64,000 nucleotides of DNA from Paracoccus sp. JM45 (GCF_003590715.1 NZ_QQVY01000004.1:1-64000), one strand, 5' to 3'. Shown: positions 1 to 8,748, counted from the first letter of the stretch. Program-made: numbers and translations. Notes: generated by a model from the letters alone, not told the origin.

Positions 1-162
1 AAGGGCACGGATCTCAGCCAGCACGGTGTCAATGAGTTGAGCGCCGTCGCGCATGCTTTGAACACAAGGCCCCGCAAAACCCTCGGATGGAGAACACCTG
101 CCGAAGCTCCAGACGAACTGCTCAAACTGAATATAATCGAATGTGTTGCGACGACCGGTTGA
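1..162 (+). CDS. IS30-family transposase, C-terminal part (start outside window)
   Basis: Frame 1 encodes the last 53 residues of a transposase and stops with TGA at 160-162. The peptide begins KGTDLSQHGVNELSAVAHAL and continues through RPRKTLGWRTPAE, which is the typical IS30-family C-terminus following the last catalytic Glu. That Glu would lie upstream of position 1, so the catalytic triad cannot be checked here. The terminal inverted repeat of IS30 elements usually sits at or just after the stop, so the element may end near 165-172, but this is inference. Whether the transposase is intact depends on sequence to the left. Confidence 0.8.
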   Translation, partial: KGTDLSQHGVNELSAVAHALNTRPRKTLGWRTPAEAPDELLKLNIIECVATTG

Positions 163-658
163 ATCCGCCCAATATTTGTCGATCAAATACACAGAACGGT
201 TGGCTGACGCGGGTCTGAAGTCAAATGTAGGAACAGCAGGGGACAGCCACTACTGTTCTCACGACTATCAGAAAATCCTGCGACAACACGGGTTCAGAGT
301 GTCGATGAGCGGCAAAGGAAATTGTTATGATAACGCAGCTGTCGAGACCTTCTTTAAACCTATCAAGGCCGAGTTGATCTGGCGGAGGTCAGGGGAAACG
401 CGGCGGCAGGCTGAGATGGCAATCTTCGAATACATCAACGGGTTCTATAATCCACGTCGACGCCATTCGGCACTAGGCTGGAAAAGCCCCGTCGCCTTGA
501 ACGGAAGGTGGCTTAAACGAGCACTTGGAGCGGCGCAAATACGCGACAGGTCCATTCCCTCATGTTCGTTTCCCGATGCTGCAAGCGTTATCCGTCAGGG
601 GCGAGGTGACAAATCAACTTTACCGGTTCGCGACAAGTCTACTTTGCGTGTACAATAA
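143..658 (+). pseudogene. chimeric IS3-family transposase (orfB) remnant
   Basis: An open frame overlaps the IS30 tail and has no real start of its own. Residues about 9-35 (AQYLSIKYTERLADAG, then a GDS) match one IS3 orfB type, whose next residues should be YDNA. Instead, residues 36-118 (HYCSHDYQKILRQHGF, NCYDNAAVETFFK, then FYNPRRRHSALGWKSP) come from a second IS3 orfB type, starting just after its SDRGSQ motif. After about residue 120 the frame leaves transposase sequence. Only the final Glu of a DDE triad (in AVETFF) remains, so the product cannot be an active transposase. The join lies near 245-248. Confidence 0.75.
608..654. repeat. tandem 15-bp motifs, probable IS21-family end
   Basis: GACAAATCAACTTTA (608-622) and GACAAGTCTACTTTG (632-646) are similar direct repeats 24 bases apart, and TGTACA closes the stretch at 649-654. 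A looser third copy, GACAGGTCCATT, begins at 545. IS21-family ends carry several copies of such motifs and finish with TG...CA, so this may be the right end of a lost IS21-like element. No istA or istB coding sequence is visible nearby. The family call is from memory of such ends. Confidence 0.4.
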
Positions 659-834
659 CATAAAACGATAATCTGTATTATGTAATAAAATAAGTTTTCA
701 GTTTTACGATCCCGAACCTACATACGCTCGGAATAGCCATCGATATGCTTTACGTTGCTGCATGGCTACGACATGTTCTTCGAAGTATTTACATCCGCGG
801 CCGGCACAACCTTACAGACCGATTGGAAATCACA

Positions 835-1515
835 ATGCATCATGCGTCACGTCCGATTGTCTTCGACCTTGATGGGACGTTGATCGATAGCGCACCTGAC
901 ATTCATGCCTGTGCGAACAAAGTACTGGATCAAAACAATCTTACGATACTTAGCCTGCCTCAGGTTCGCAGCTTCATCGGCGGAGGTGTTGAACTGTTGT
1001 GGTCCCGCATCATCGCTGCGCTTGGTATCGATGCAGAAAAGCGCCCCGACTTGATTGACGCCTTTATGGCCCATTATCATCAGGCGACCGAATTGACGGC
1101 TTTGTTCCCGGGTGTGATAGATGCGTTGAACCGCTTGGCTGATGACGGGCATCCCTTGGGCCTTTGTACCAACAAACCGATGCAACCAACCAAAGCAGCT
1201 TTGGCGCATTTCGGACTGGATGTGTTCATGTCAACGATCGTTGCGGGCGATACACTGCCGCAGATGAAGCCTGACCCTGCGCCCTTGCGATTTGCCTTGC
1301 AGCAGATGGGCGTCACCGGTTATCAACAACGCGCTTTGTACATCGGTGACAGCGAATTTGACGCCTATTGCGCAGCGGCGGTGCCGGTTCCGTTCCTGAT
1401 CTATTCGGGTGGCTACCGGAATACTGCGGTTTCTGACCTGCCCCATTTACACGCGTTTGATCATTTCAATGAGCTGCCCGCGCTGGTCCGGGCTTCCGTT
1501 TCGCCTGATATTTGA
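835..1515 (+). CDS. gph: phosphoglycolate phosphatase (HAD superfamily)
   Basis: A 226-residue HAD-type hydrolase that probably removes phosphate from 2-phosphoglycolate, a by-product of DNA repair and of Rubisco oxygenation. The first HAD motif VFDLDGTL gives the nucleophile Asp11 and acid/base Asp13. A four-helix cap follows, then CTNKP as motif II, the lysine in QMKPDP, and GDSEFD as motif IV. Length and motif order are normal for Gph. An upstream in-frame ATG at 745 exists, but the conserved N-terminus fits ATG at 835. The Shine-Dalgarno sequence is weak (GGAA). It is the first chromosomal gene after the IS debris, and no rpiA is seen next to it. Other HAD substrates are possible. Confidence 0.85.
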   Translation: MHHASRPIVFDLDGTLIDSAPDIHACANKVLDQNNLTILSLPQVRSFIGGGVELLWSRIIAALGIDAEKRPDLIDAFMAHYHQATELTALFPGVIDALNRLADDGHPLGLCTNKPMQPTKAALAHFGLDVFMSTIVAGDTLPQMKPDPAPLRFALQQMGVTGYQQRALYIGDSEFDAYCAAAVPVPFLIYSGGYRNTAVSDLPHLHAFDHFNELPALVRASVSPDI

Positions 1516-1616
1516 CCTGTTTCACGGCAGGTTTAGCGGCCTGTGCGCCCTATGACTTGACAAGGGCTGCGAAAATCCTGCACCTCGGCCATTGAAATTA
1601 TTTGAAAGGGTCTTCC

Positions 1617-2045
1617 ATGGATCTGCGTCAGCTAAGCGCCACACTTGCCGTTTCGCCGCAAATTCTGCCCGAAGATATACCGGCTTTGGCCGAAGCCGGT
1701 TTCAAGGTTCTGATCAACAACAGACCCGATGAAGAAGTCACCGCAGATATTGACCATGATGTAATGGCAGAGGCTGCGGCAAAGGCTGGCATGGCCTATC
1801 AGTATCTGCCCTTCCATCCGGGTCAAGTCACTCCGCAGCTGATTTCGGATTTTGCTACGGCGACTGCTGGTCAGGGTCCGGTAATTGCCTATTGCCGGTC
1901 TGGCAACCGGTGCACGGTTCTTTGGGCGCTGGCGCAAGCCGGTAAATTGCCCGAGGATGAGATCATGCAGGTCGCGGATAAAGCGGGCTATGATCTAAGT
2001 GGCGTGCGCCCGCTGATCACCTCGCTTGCCAGTCGCAAGGGGTAA
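1617..2045 (+). CDS. TIGR01244-type phosphatase/sulfurtransferase (DUF442)
   Basis: A 142-residue single-domain protein of the DUF442/TIGR01244 family, distantly related to dual-specificity phosphatases and often found fused to Blh-type metallo-hydrolases in sulfide metabolism. The P-loop is CRSGNRC with candidate catalytic Cys93 and Arg98; the preceding VIAYC strand and the NNRPDEE segment near residue 40 are typical. Start ATG 1617 is preceded by AAAGGG at good spacing. It stands alone here, without a neighbouring blh, bigR or sulfide dioxygenase gene, so its substrate is unknown. Annotation as a phosphatase or sulfurtransferase is family-level only. Confidence 0.75.
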   Translation: MDLRQLSATLAVSPQILPEDIPALAEAGFKVLINNRPDEEVTADIDHDVMAEAAAKAGMAYQYLPFHPGQVTPQLISDFATATAGQGPVIAYCRSGNRCTVLWALAQAGKLPEDEIMQVADKAGYDLSGVRPLITSLASRKG

Positions 2046-2062
2046 CGGGCACCCTGCCCTGA

Positions 2063-2407
2063 TCAGACCGGCACGTCCAGTGCCCGTTTGACGTTGGCGG
2101 TCCATCCCAGCAGCCGTAAATCACCTGCCATGATGGCCGGGCGCTTCATGACACTGGGTTTTTCACCCATCATCCGAACCGGATCGGCTGCACGCTCCTC
2201 CTCTGACATGCCGCGCCATGTCAGGCTGGCACGATTGATGATTTTATCATTGAAATCAGAGACAAGAACCGCCCGTTCTTCCGCGGTTAACGGGTCTTGC
2301 GCGACGTCACGAAATTGCACATCCCAACCGTTTTCCTGCAAAGCGGTCTTGGCCTTCTGGCAGGTCGAGCATTTTAAAAGTCCGAACATTGTCAGTGTCT
2401 TTGTCAT
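2063..2407 (-). CDS. ArsC/Spx-like thioredoxin-fold reductase (YffB type)
   Basis: A 114-residue protein of the ArsC/Spx/YffB family. The N-terminus has a CSTC motif (Cys13 and Cys16) followed by KAKTALQENGW, as in YffB-type members, and RPAIMAGDLRLLGW near the C-terminus is the usual family tail. True arsenate reductases carry a different active-site surround, so arsenate is not a safe substrate; a glutathione-dependent thiol role is more likely. ATG at 2407 follows a GGGGG Shine-Dalgarno. The gene lies 10 bases downstream of a tiny lipoprotein gene on the same strand and converges with the DUF442 gene. Confidence 0.75.
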   Translation of the reverse strand: MTKTLTMFGLLKCSTCQKAKTALQENGWDVQFRDVAQDPLTAEERAVLVSDFNDKIINRASLTWRGMSEEERAADPVRMMGEKPSVMKRPAIMAGDLRLLGWTANVKRALDVPV

Positions 2408-2417
2408 GATACCCCCG

Positions 2418-2492
2418 TTAGATGAATGGAACCAGCGGCACGCCGCAGGCTGAAACGGCAAGAACGGCGATCAGGGCAAGGATTGGTCGCAT
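2418..2492 (-). CDS. tiny lipoprotein, 24 aa (entericidin-like)
   Basis: ATG at 2492 opens a 24-codon frame encoding MRPILALIAVLAVSACGVPL and four more residues before TAA. It has a basic N-terminus, a hydrophobic core and a lipobox AVSAC, so Cys16 would be lipidated and the mature peptide would be only nine residues. AAAGGAT lies about eight bases upstream. Small lipoproteins of this size are easily missed in annotation. It is probably co-transcribed with the ArsC-like gene that starts 10 bases later. Function is unknown. Confidence 0.55.
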   Translation of the reverse strand: MRPILALIAVLAVSACGVPLVPFI

Positions 2493-2553
2493 GAAATACA
2501 TCCTTTGGATTGTTTTACGGCCAGTTATGCGGGGCGCTAGATAGGTCAGCAAG

Positions 2554-3855
2554 TCACAAATCGCTTTCGTCGCGGTGAAGCTTTTTATGCACCTGTCGCA
2601 TCATCAGCCAGACGGCAAGGACCGCAACCGGTGTCAGGACAGCAACCAGCTGGGTTTCCTCTATGCCCAGCATTTCGGAAACCGGCGCCAAAGCATGCCC
2701 CAGCAATCCCACCGCGTAATAGCTGATGGCAACAACAGACAGACCCTCGACCGTATGTTGCAGCCGCAATTGCAAATCGGCGCGGCGGTCCATTCGCTTC
2801 ATAATGTCCTGATTTTGCGCACTACGTTCAACATCCACGCGCGTCCGTAGCAATTCGGCAGCACGGGCGGCACGCTCCATCATTTTGGACAGGCGTTGTT
2901 CGGTCGATTTGATCGTCCGCATCGCAGGTTCATAGCGACGTCGCATGAATTCCGTCATCATCTGACGGTCTTGAAAGCGTGTTTCGCGCAAAGCGTCGAT
3001 CCGGTCGCTGACGATGGCCTGATAGGCCCCTGTCGCGCCAAAACGGAACGAATGCTGGACGGCCTCTGTCTCTAACTGGGTCGAGACGGTCAGCAGATCA
3101 TGCAACATCTGTTCCGCCGGCCTGTCGTCATCGGTCATTGATTCCAGAATAGCGGTTAACCGCGGTTCCAGTTCATTCAACCGCTGACCCAGCCCCCGCG
3201 CGCGGCCCAGCCCCAGCATCGACATTGCACGATATGTTTCCAGCTCGACCAGCCGGTGCACCAGCCGCCCGATACGTGCTTCTGTCGTTCCGGGCCGGAC
3301 GAATACCGCAAAGCGCATCAAGCCGGCATCATCAATGCGGAAATCGCCCGCCACCATCGCTGCCTGATCCAGCACCCAGATGGCTGCAAGACTGTCATTG
3401 GCAAACCAGCCCGAAATGCTGTCCATGGCATCAGACGGGTCTTCCGGCAAAACATCGACCTGTACTAGTACAGCCGCCACCCGCTTTCCGGGCGCTTTAT
3501 CTTGCCATTCGTTCGAAAATATTGCGGCAGCCGAAGGATCGAATGGCCGGATCGGAAGGCCAGGCGTCATGGCCATATAGGTCACGAATTCGGTATGACT
3601 TTCCCACTTCAGGTCATGGCGGCCCAATTGTCCCTGATAATGGCTGTCGTCAGGATCAGGGCGCGGGCCGCCATGCCGTGCCACAAGCGTAGCCAGATGC
3701 GCCGCATCCTGACTGTAATCCCGATTAGCGGCATCCTTGGGTTCCTTGAACGCCACAAATGCCGCCGTCGAGGGAACGGTCATGCGCGGCGACGGGCGGG
3801 CGTGCAATTCGTTGACCAGCTCAAATCTTAGCGGGTGTTCTCGTGCCGGATCCAC
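2554..3855 (-). CDS. DUF3422 family membrane protein
   Basis: A 433-residue protein that I recognise as DUF3422, a conserved family of unknown function in alphaproteobacteria. The N-terminus has the family hallmark LRFELVNELHARPSP. The middle is soluble and helical (residues about 200-350, with repeated Arg/Glu and a likely coiled coil around RMDRRADLQLRLQHTVEGL). Two hydrophobic segments follow near residues 365-385 and 398-418, placing the C-terminus in the membrane. The start is GTG 3855 with AGGAG upstream; the nearby ATG at 3860 is out of frame. It lies 12 bases downstream of the permease gene and is probably co-transcribed with it. The layout resembles CorA-like proteins, but no GMN motif is present. 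Confidence 0.75.
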   Translation of the reverse strand: MDPAREHPLRFELVNELHARPSPRMTVPSTAAFVAFKEPKDAANRDYSQDAAHLATLVARHGGPRPDPDDSHYQGQLGRHDLKWESHTEFVTYMAMTPGLPIRPFDPSAAAIFSNEWQDKAPGKRVAAVLVQVDVLPEDPSDAMDSISGWFANDSLAAIWVLDQAAMVAGDFRIDDAGLMRFAVFVRPGTTEARIGRLVHRLVELETYRAMSMLGLGRARGLGQRLNELEPRLTAILESMTDDDRPAEQMLHDLLTVSTQLETEAVQHSFRFGATGAYQAIVSDRIDALRETRFQDRQMMTEFMRRRYEPAMRTIKSTEQRLSKMMERAARAAELLRTRVDVERSAQNQDIMKRMDRRADLQLRLQHTVEGLSVVAISYYAVGLLGHALAPVSEMLGIEETQLVAVLTPVAVLAVWLMMRQVHKKLHRDESDL

Positions 3856-3867
3856 GCCATTCTCCTG

Positions 3868-5307
3868 TCAGGGTCGTTTGTTCAGGACCACATATAACAG
3901 CCCGCCAAGGAATGCACCGATCAGCCAGCCAAAACCTGCCAGTGATTGCAACGCAGGCAGCCAGACGGTACCGACCGAAAACAGTGCAGCGATGGCTAAG
4001 GCTATGATTGCGCTGCGATTCCAACCGTTCTGATAGTAATAACGACCGGTCGGTGCTTCGGAAAACAGCGCATCCATGTCCAGTTCACGTTTTTGAACCA
4101 GATAGTAATCTGCGATCAGAATGCCATACAGCGGTGCCAGCAACGCGCCGACGGTCTCCACGAACCCCGCAATTCCGATGGCCGAAATGAATGCCACCCA
4201 AAGTGCACCGATGAAAAACGCAATACCTGCCGCGATCAGGCCGCCGGCTTTCGCATTGATCCGCGCGGGGGACATATTGGCGATATCATAAGCGGCTGGA
4301 ATGAAATTCGCGACCAGATTGATCCCGACAGTTGCCGCAAAGAACGTGACCGCTGCGATCAGGGTCAGTGCGATGTTATCAACACGGGCCACAATTTCGG
4401 TGGGATCGGTCAGGCGTTCGCCATACAGCACCACCGCACCCGCTGTGATAAATAAAGCGATCAGCGAAAAGAAAGCCATTGAAATCGGCAGGCCCCAAAG
4501 GTTGCCCGCCCGCATCTGACCTTCGGTTTTCACAAAGCGTGAAAAATCGCCGAAGTTGATGACCACTGCGGCGAAATAGGCGACCATCACCCCGACAACG
4601 GCAACGAAACCTGACAAGGTACCACCGGTATCACCTGTGTCGCCTTGAAAAATCACACCAATCTCGGACCAGATGCCATTGCCCGCCTTATACCAGATCA
4701 TCAGCGCCAGCGTGATCATAACGGCATAAACGAAAGGTCCGGCCCAGTTCAGGAAACGTCCGACCCATTCGATCCCCATCAGGAACAAGCCGATCTGGAA
4801 AGCCGCCACGATCAGATAGGCAATCCAATCGACACCTGCCATACCAAGAAACGTTCCTGCCCCGTCTTCGGCAAGAACCTCGATCCCGAAGATCGCGCGC
4901 AGTGCCAAGGCAACGGCGGTCGATGCGAAATAGGTTTGAACGCCATACCAGAAGATCCCGACGATCCCCCGTGCCAATGCCGGAAACCGCGCCCCATGCA
5001 CCCCCATCGAAGCACGTGCCATGACCGCATAGGGGATGCCGTATCTGACCGACGGACGTCCGGACAGGTTCACCAGAAACATGACAATGAATCCTGCCAG
5101 CACGATGGCCGCAAAGGTCAGCCAGCCGTTCAGCCCATATGTCAGGAACAGTGATGCCGCCAGCGTATATCCGAACAGGCTTTGGATATCGTTGTTCCAG
5201 ACGTTGAAAACTTCGAACGCGCCCCATTGGCGTTTCTCGACCGGGATCGGTGCCAGATCCTCGTTGTATAACGAAGAGTTTGGTGGACTGTCCGAATGTA
5301 TAACCAT
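3868..5307 (-). CDS. NCS1-family nucleobase/allantoin-type permease
   Basis: A 479-residue inner-membrane transporter of the nucleobase:cation symporter-1 family, with about twelve hydrophobic segments. The N-terminal NEDLAPIPVEKRQWGAFEVF and the following NVWNNDIQSLFGYTLAASLF are the usual NCS1 signature around helix 1. RPSVRYGIPYAVMARASMG and FWYGVQTYFA are also characteristic. The C-terminal part includes IADYYLV, common in allantoin, hydantoin and cytosine members. The substrate cannot be chosen from sequence: purine, pyrimidine, allantoin and hydantoin are all possible, and no catabolic gene is adjacent. ATG 5307 is chosen because it directly precedes the conserved N-terminus. The roughly 160-base region upstream holds AT-rich sequence that may be its promoter. 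Confidence 0.8.
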   Translation of the reverse strand: MVIHSDSPPNSSLYNEDLAPIPVEKRQWGAFEVFNVWNNDIQSLFGYTLAASLFLTYGLNGWLTFAAIVLAGFIVMFLVNLSGRPSVRYGIPYAVMARASMGVHGARFPALARGIVGIFWYGVQTYFASTAVALALRAIFGIEVLAEDGAGTFLGMAGVDWIAYLIVAAFQIGLFLMGIEWVGRFLNWAGPFVYAVMITLALMIWYKAGNGIWSEIGVIFQGDTGDTGGTLSGFVAVVGVMVAYFAAVVINFGDFSRFVKTEGQMRAGNLWGLPISMAFFSLIALFITAGAVVLYGERLTDPTEIVARVDNIALTLIAAVTFFAATVGINLVANFIPAAYDIANMSPARINAKAGGLIAAGIAFFIGALWVAFISAIGIAGFVETVGALLAPLYGILIADYYLVQKRELDMDALFSEAPTGRYYYQNGWNRSAIIALAIAALFSVGTVWLPALQSLAGFGWLIGAFLGGLLYVVLNKRP

Positions 5308-5458
5308 GGCTGCTATCCCGCTTTTCTGGTTCCAGTCGCGGGTATGACACTGTGCGACACCCGAATGAGGCAAGCACATTCACGTGTTTTCTTCCAAAGA
5401 AACGGAAGAAACTGAATTTTCAATTTATGGAAAATGGGCTGCCTTTTTCAGACGCAGC

Positions 5459-5493
5459 AATAGAAAAAGGGCGGCGTCTTTATGACGCCGCCC
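5459..5493 (-). terminator. Rho-independent terminator of pntAB
   Basis: A perfect 10-bp stem, GGGCGGCGTC/GACGCCGCCC (5469-5478 and 5484-5493), has a 5-base loop. On the minus strand it is followed by TTTTTCTATT (5468-5459). It lies directly after the pntB stop. Confidence 0.9.
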
Positions 5494-5499
5494 GATATT

Positions 5500-6942
5500 T
5501 CAGTCAACCAGAGGAAGCAGCTTGTTGATGCTGTCCTTGGCATCGCCATAGAACATCCGCGTGTTGTCCTTGAAGAACAGCGGATTCTCGATGCCGGAAT
5601 AGCCGGTGCCTTGGCCGCGCTTACTGACGAAAACCTGCTTGGCTTTCCAGACCTCCAGAACCGGCATCCCCGCGATGGGGCTGTTCGGATCGTCTTGGGC
5701 TGCAGGGTTTACAATGTCGTTGCTGCCGATGATGATCACGACATCCGTGGTCGGGAAGTCGTCGTTGATCTCGTCCATCTCAAGCACGATGTCATAAGGC
5801 ACTTTGGCTTCAGCCAGCAGCACGTTCATATGGCCCGGCAAACGACCCGCAACGGGGTGGATCGCAAAGCGCACATTCTTGCCTGCTGCGCGCAGTTTAC
5901 GGGTCAACTCGCTAACCGCGCCCTGTGCCTGTGCAACTGCCATACCGTAACCCGGCACAATAACGACGCTGTCTGCATCATTCAGTGCGCCCGCCACACC
6001 ATCGGCGTCGATGGCAATCTGTTCGCCTTCGATTTCCGCCGCAGGTCCGGTGGTGCCACCAAAGCCGCCCAAAATCACGCTGACAAAGTTCCGGTTCATC
6101 GCTTTGCACATGATATAGGACAGGATCGCGCCCGACGAACCGACCAGCGCACCAGTGACGATCAGCAAGTCATTGCCAAGCGTGAAACCGATCGAGGCAG
6201 CAGCCCAACCCGAATAGCTGTTCAGCATCGACACAACGACCGGCATATCCGCGCCGCCGATGCCCATGATCAGGTGATAGCCGATAAAGAAGGCCAGCAA
6301 CGTGACCAAGACCAGCCAGAAGACGCCCGATCCGATACCCGTAAAGTACAGGATACCGAACAGAACTGCCAAAGCCAGCGCACCAGCGTTCAACATGTGA
6401 CCGCCCGGCAGCTTGTTCGGTTTGCCGTCAACGCGACCTGCCAGTTTGCCAAAGGCCACGACCGAACCGGTGAAGGTCACGGCACCGATAAAGATGCCAA
6501 GGAACACCTCGATCTTCAGCATAGCAATTTCGGCGGGGGTCTTATGGGCCAGAATGGCGGCAAAGCCGTGCATGACCTCTTCTATGCCCTCGGCGCGCAA
6601 ACGCATAACGCGGGCCAGTTCGATCTGAGCGTTAAAGCCGACAAAGACGGCAGCCAAACCGACAAGGCTGTGCATGGCCGCAACCAGCTGCGGCATTTCG
6701 GTCATCTGGACGCGCTTGGCGACAATCCAGCCGATGGTGCCGCCGATGGCGATCATGACCAGCGATAGCAACCAGTTGCCAGCACCGGGTCCGAACAGCG
6801 TGGCCAGCACGGCCAATGCCATGCCCGCAATGCCGTACCAGATGGCGCGCTTGGCGCTTTCCTGTCCCGACAACCCGCCCAAAGACAGGATGAACAGGAC
6901 CGAGGCGACCACATAGGCCGCGGTGGTGAATCCGTATTCCAT
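5500..6942 (-). CDS. pntB: NAD(P) transhydrogenase subunit beta
   Basis: A 480-residue PntB carrying the second membrane domain and the NADP(H)-binding domain III of proton-translocating transhydrogenase, which uses the proton gradient to make NADPH from NADH. The N-terminal half is hydrophobic with about nine helices. The C-terminal domain shows [14 protein letters not shown], the NADP-binding GYGMAVAQ signature, then [22 protein letters not shown] and [15 protein letters not shown]. Length is normal. ATG 6942 follows AAGGAG and lies 10 bases downstream of the pntA stop, so the two are one operon. An intact terminator follows. Confidence 0.95.
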   Translation of the reverse strand: MEYGFTTAAYVVASVLFILSLGGLSGQESAKRAIWYGIAGMALAVLATLFGPGAGNWLLSLVMIAIGGTIGWIVAKRVQMTEMPQLVAAMHSLVGLAAVFVGFNAQIELARVMRLRAEGIEEVMHGFAAILAHKTPAEIAMLKIEVFLGIFIGAVTFTGSVVAFGKLAGRVDGKPNKLPGGHMLNAGALALAVLFGILYFTGIGSGVFWLVLVTLLAFFIGYHLIMGIGGADMPVVVSMLNSYSGWAAASIGFTLGNDLLIVTGALVGSSGAILSYIMCKAMNRNFVSVILGGFGGTTGPAAEIEGEQIAIDADGVAGALNDADSVVIVPGYGMAVAQAQGAVSELTRKLRAAGKNVRFAIHPVAGRLPGHMNVLLAEAKVPYDIVLEMDEINDDFPTTDVVIIIGSNDIVNPAAQDDPNSPIAGMPVLEVWKAKQVFVSKRGQGTGYSGIENPLFFKDNTRMFYGDAKDSINKLLPLVD

Positions 6943-6952
6943 CACCCTCTCC

Positions 6953-8527
6953 TTATGACTTCTGGAACATGGCAAGCATGCGCCGCGTGACCATGAAACC
7001 ACCAAAGATGTTGATGCTTGCCATCAGCACGGCCAACGCGCCCAGCAGAACAACCCACCACGAACCGGAACCGATCTGCATCAGGGCACCCAGAATGATG
7101 ATCGAGCTGATCGCATTCGTGATGGCCATCAGCGGCGTATGCAGCGAATGGGCGACGTTCCAGATGACGCGGAAGCCGATAAAGCAGGCCAGCACGAAGA
7201 CGATGAAGTGCGACATGAAGCTGACCGGCGCAACAAGGCCGATCAACAGCAGCAGCAAACCACCACCGGCAAGAATGCCGACCTGTTTCTTGGTATCGGC
7301 CTTGAAAGCAGCAGCCTCGGCGGCGCGGCGTTCCTCGGCGGTCAGAACCTTGGCTTTTTCTTTGGGCTTTTGCGCGGCAATCGCAGCAACTTTTGGCGGG
7401 GGGGGCGGCCATGTCACGTCGTGGTCATGGACGACAGTGGCCCCGCGAATGACGTCATCTTCCATATTATGGTCGATCACGCCATCTTTCTTAGGCGTCA
7501 GGTCCGCAATAAAGTGACGGACGTTGTTGCCATAAAGCTCGGAGGCTTGGGCACCCATGCGCGATGGGAAATCGGTATAGCCGACAACCACCACGCCATT
7601 GTCGGACACGATGCGTTCATCCATGACCGTCAGTTCGCAATTACCACCCTTTTCGGCGGCCAGATCGACGATCACGCTGCCCGGCTTCATGGCGGCAACC
7701 ATGTCAGCGGTCCACAGCACGGGCGCATCGCGCCCCGGGATCAGCGCCGTGGTGATGACGATGTCCATCTGGGGTGCCAGTTCACGGAACTTGGCCAACT
7801 GCTTTTCGCGGAATTCGGGGCTGGAGGGCGCCGCATAGCCACCCGTTGCCGCACCATCGGCGGTCGGCTGGTCGAATTCCAGATAGACGAATTCGGCGCC
7901 CATGGATTCGATCTGCTCGGACACTTCAGGCCGGACGTCAAAGGCATAGACCTGCGCCCCAAGACTGACCGAGGTGCCGATGGCGGCCAGACCTGCAACA
8001 CCCGCACCCACAACCAGAACCTTGGCGGGTGGAACCTTGCCTGCTGCCGTGACCTGACCGGTGAAGAAGCGGCCAAAGTTGTTCGCCGCCTCGATCACCG
8101 AACGGTAACCGGCAATGTTGGCCATGGACGACAGTGCGTCCATTTTCTGCGCACGGCTAATGCGGGGCACCATATCCATGGCAATTGCCGTGACGCCCTG
8201 ATCTTTGGCTTTTGCCAGCAATTCAGCGTTCTGCGCTGGATAGAAAAACGAGATGACGGTCTGTCCCTCGCGCATCTGGTCGATTTCGGCTTCCGATGGC
8301 TGACGGACTTTCGCCACGACATCGACAGCGCCGATCAGCTCGGCCGATGAGGCACAGACCGTGACATTGGCCTTGGTGTAATCTTCGTCGGAAAAACCGG
8401 CACCAATGCCGGCACCGGTCTGGATAAAAACCTCATGCCCCAGCTTGCCAAGATGCCCGGCCGAGGCCGGAGTGATCGCCACCCTCGCCTCTCCGGGATG
8501 GTTATCTTTAAGTGCGCCAATCTTCAT
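6953..8527 (-). CDS. pntA: NAD(P) transhydrogenase subunit alpha
   Basis: A 524-residue PntA with NAD(H)-binding domain I (residues 1-380) fused to four membrane helices (about 425-520). The start [20 protein letters not shown] is typical. [20 protein letters not shown] and the Rossmann motif [13 protein letters not shown] are the NAD site, and [15 protein letters not shown] is the linker. Many Rhodobacterales split this subunit into PntAA and PntAB, but here it is one chain, as in E. coli. ATG 8527 matches the family start; only a purine-rich run some 12 bases upstream could serve as ribosome site. A consensus -10 element lies about 60 bases upstream. Confidence 0.93.
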   Translation of the reverse strand: MKIGALKDNHPGEARVAITPASAGHLGKLGHEVFIQTGAGIGAGFSDEDYTKANVTVCASSAELIGAVDVVAKVRQPSEAEIDQMREGQTVISFFYPAQNAELLAKAKDQGVTAIAMDMVPRISRAQKMDALSSMANIAGYRSVIEAANNFGRFFTGQVTAAGKVPPAKVLVVGAGVAGLAAIGTSVSLGAQVYAFDVRPEVSEQIESMGAEFVYLEFDQPTADGAATGGYAAPSSPEFREKQLAKFRELAPQMDIVITTALIPGRDAPVLWTADMVAAMKPGSVIVDLAAEKGGNCELTVMDERIVSDNGVVVVGYTDFPSRMGAQASELYGNNVRHFIADLTPKKDGVIDHNMEDDVIRGATVVHDHDVTWPPPPPKVAAIAAQKPKEKAKVLTAEERRAAEAAAFKADTKKQVGILAGGGLLLLLIGLVAPVSFMSHFIVFVLACFIGFRVIWNVAHSLHTPLMAITNAISSIIILGALMQIGSGSWWVVLLGALAVLMASINIFGGFMVTRRMLAMFQKS

Positions 8528-8586
8528 GGCCAAATATGCCCCCCGCCTTGTTGATTTCGCAGTCGTCGAATTCATAGCATCACGAA

Positions 8587-8611
8587 ATTATATTTCACAA
8601 GTCTGTGTGAA
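8587..8611 (-). promoter_or_regulatory. candidate pntAB promoter with inverted repeat
   Basis: On the minus strand a perfect TATAAT (8592-8587) stands about 60 bases before the pntA ATG. Immediately upstream is the inverted repeat TTCACA-N6-TGTGAA (8594-8611), occupying the spacer where a repressor or activator could bind. No good -35 hexamer is visible at 16-18 bp, which is compatible with activator dependence. The regulator is not identifiable from the sequence. Confidence 0.4.
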
Positions 8612-8690
8612 TTAGACGCCAGTCATTCAAAATGCGTTTTTACGATATCATTATTCAGGATACTAGTATCCCAATTGATTAGTTTTCCAT

Positions 8691-8721
8691 AAAAAAGCCC
8701 GGACACGTTATGTGTCCGGGC
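8691..8721 (-). terminator. Rho-independent terminator of the Ala-rich protein gene
   Basis: The stem GCCCGGACAC/GTGTCCGGGC (8697-8706 and 8712-8721) has a 5-base loop. In minus orientation it is followed by TTTTTT (8696-8691). It ends the gene at 8749-9429 and insulates it from the pntAB promoter region. Confidence 0.88.
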
Positions 8722-8748
8722 AATTGGCTGGCTTTTATCCGGTAAGGA

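Larger units (their letters stand above)
1..654. mobile_element. insertion-sequence debris region (IS30 + IS3 + IS21-like remnants)
   Basis: This is a compact scrap heap of mobile DNA. It holds the 3' end of an IS30-type transposase (to 162), an open frame made of two different IS3-type transposase pieces (about 170-500), and repeated sequence resembling an IS21-family end (608-654). No piece is complete inside the window, and the IS30 gene may continue to the left. From about 660 the base composition turns AT-rich for some 150 bases before the phosphatase gene. The region marks the junction between a mobile or rearranged segment and the conserved chromosome to its right. Family names come from remembered protein motifs, not from a search. 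Confidence 0.75.

Noticed and set aside
745..834. longer N-terminus for the phosphoglycolate phosphatase
   Set aside because: The extra 30 residues are not family-like, and the HAD motif sits at its usual distance from the ATG at 835.
5482..6768. 428-codon open frame on the plus strand opposite pntB
   Set aside because: It is antisense to a gene with complete transhydrogenase motifs, its product is rich in His, Arg and Gln without domain pattern, and high GC with biased third bases creates such shadows.
7139..8350. 403-codon open frame opposite pntA
   Set aside because: Same reason: antisense to clear PntA coding sequence, no ribosome site or motif.
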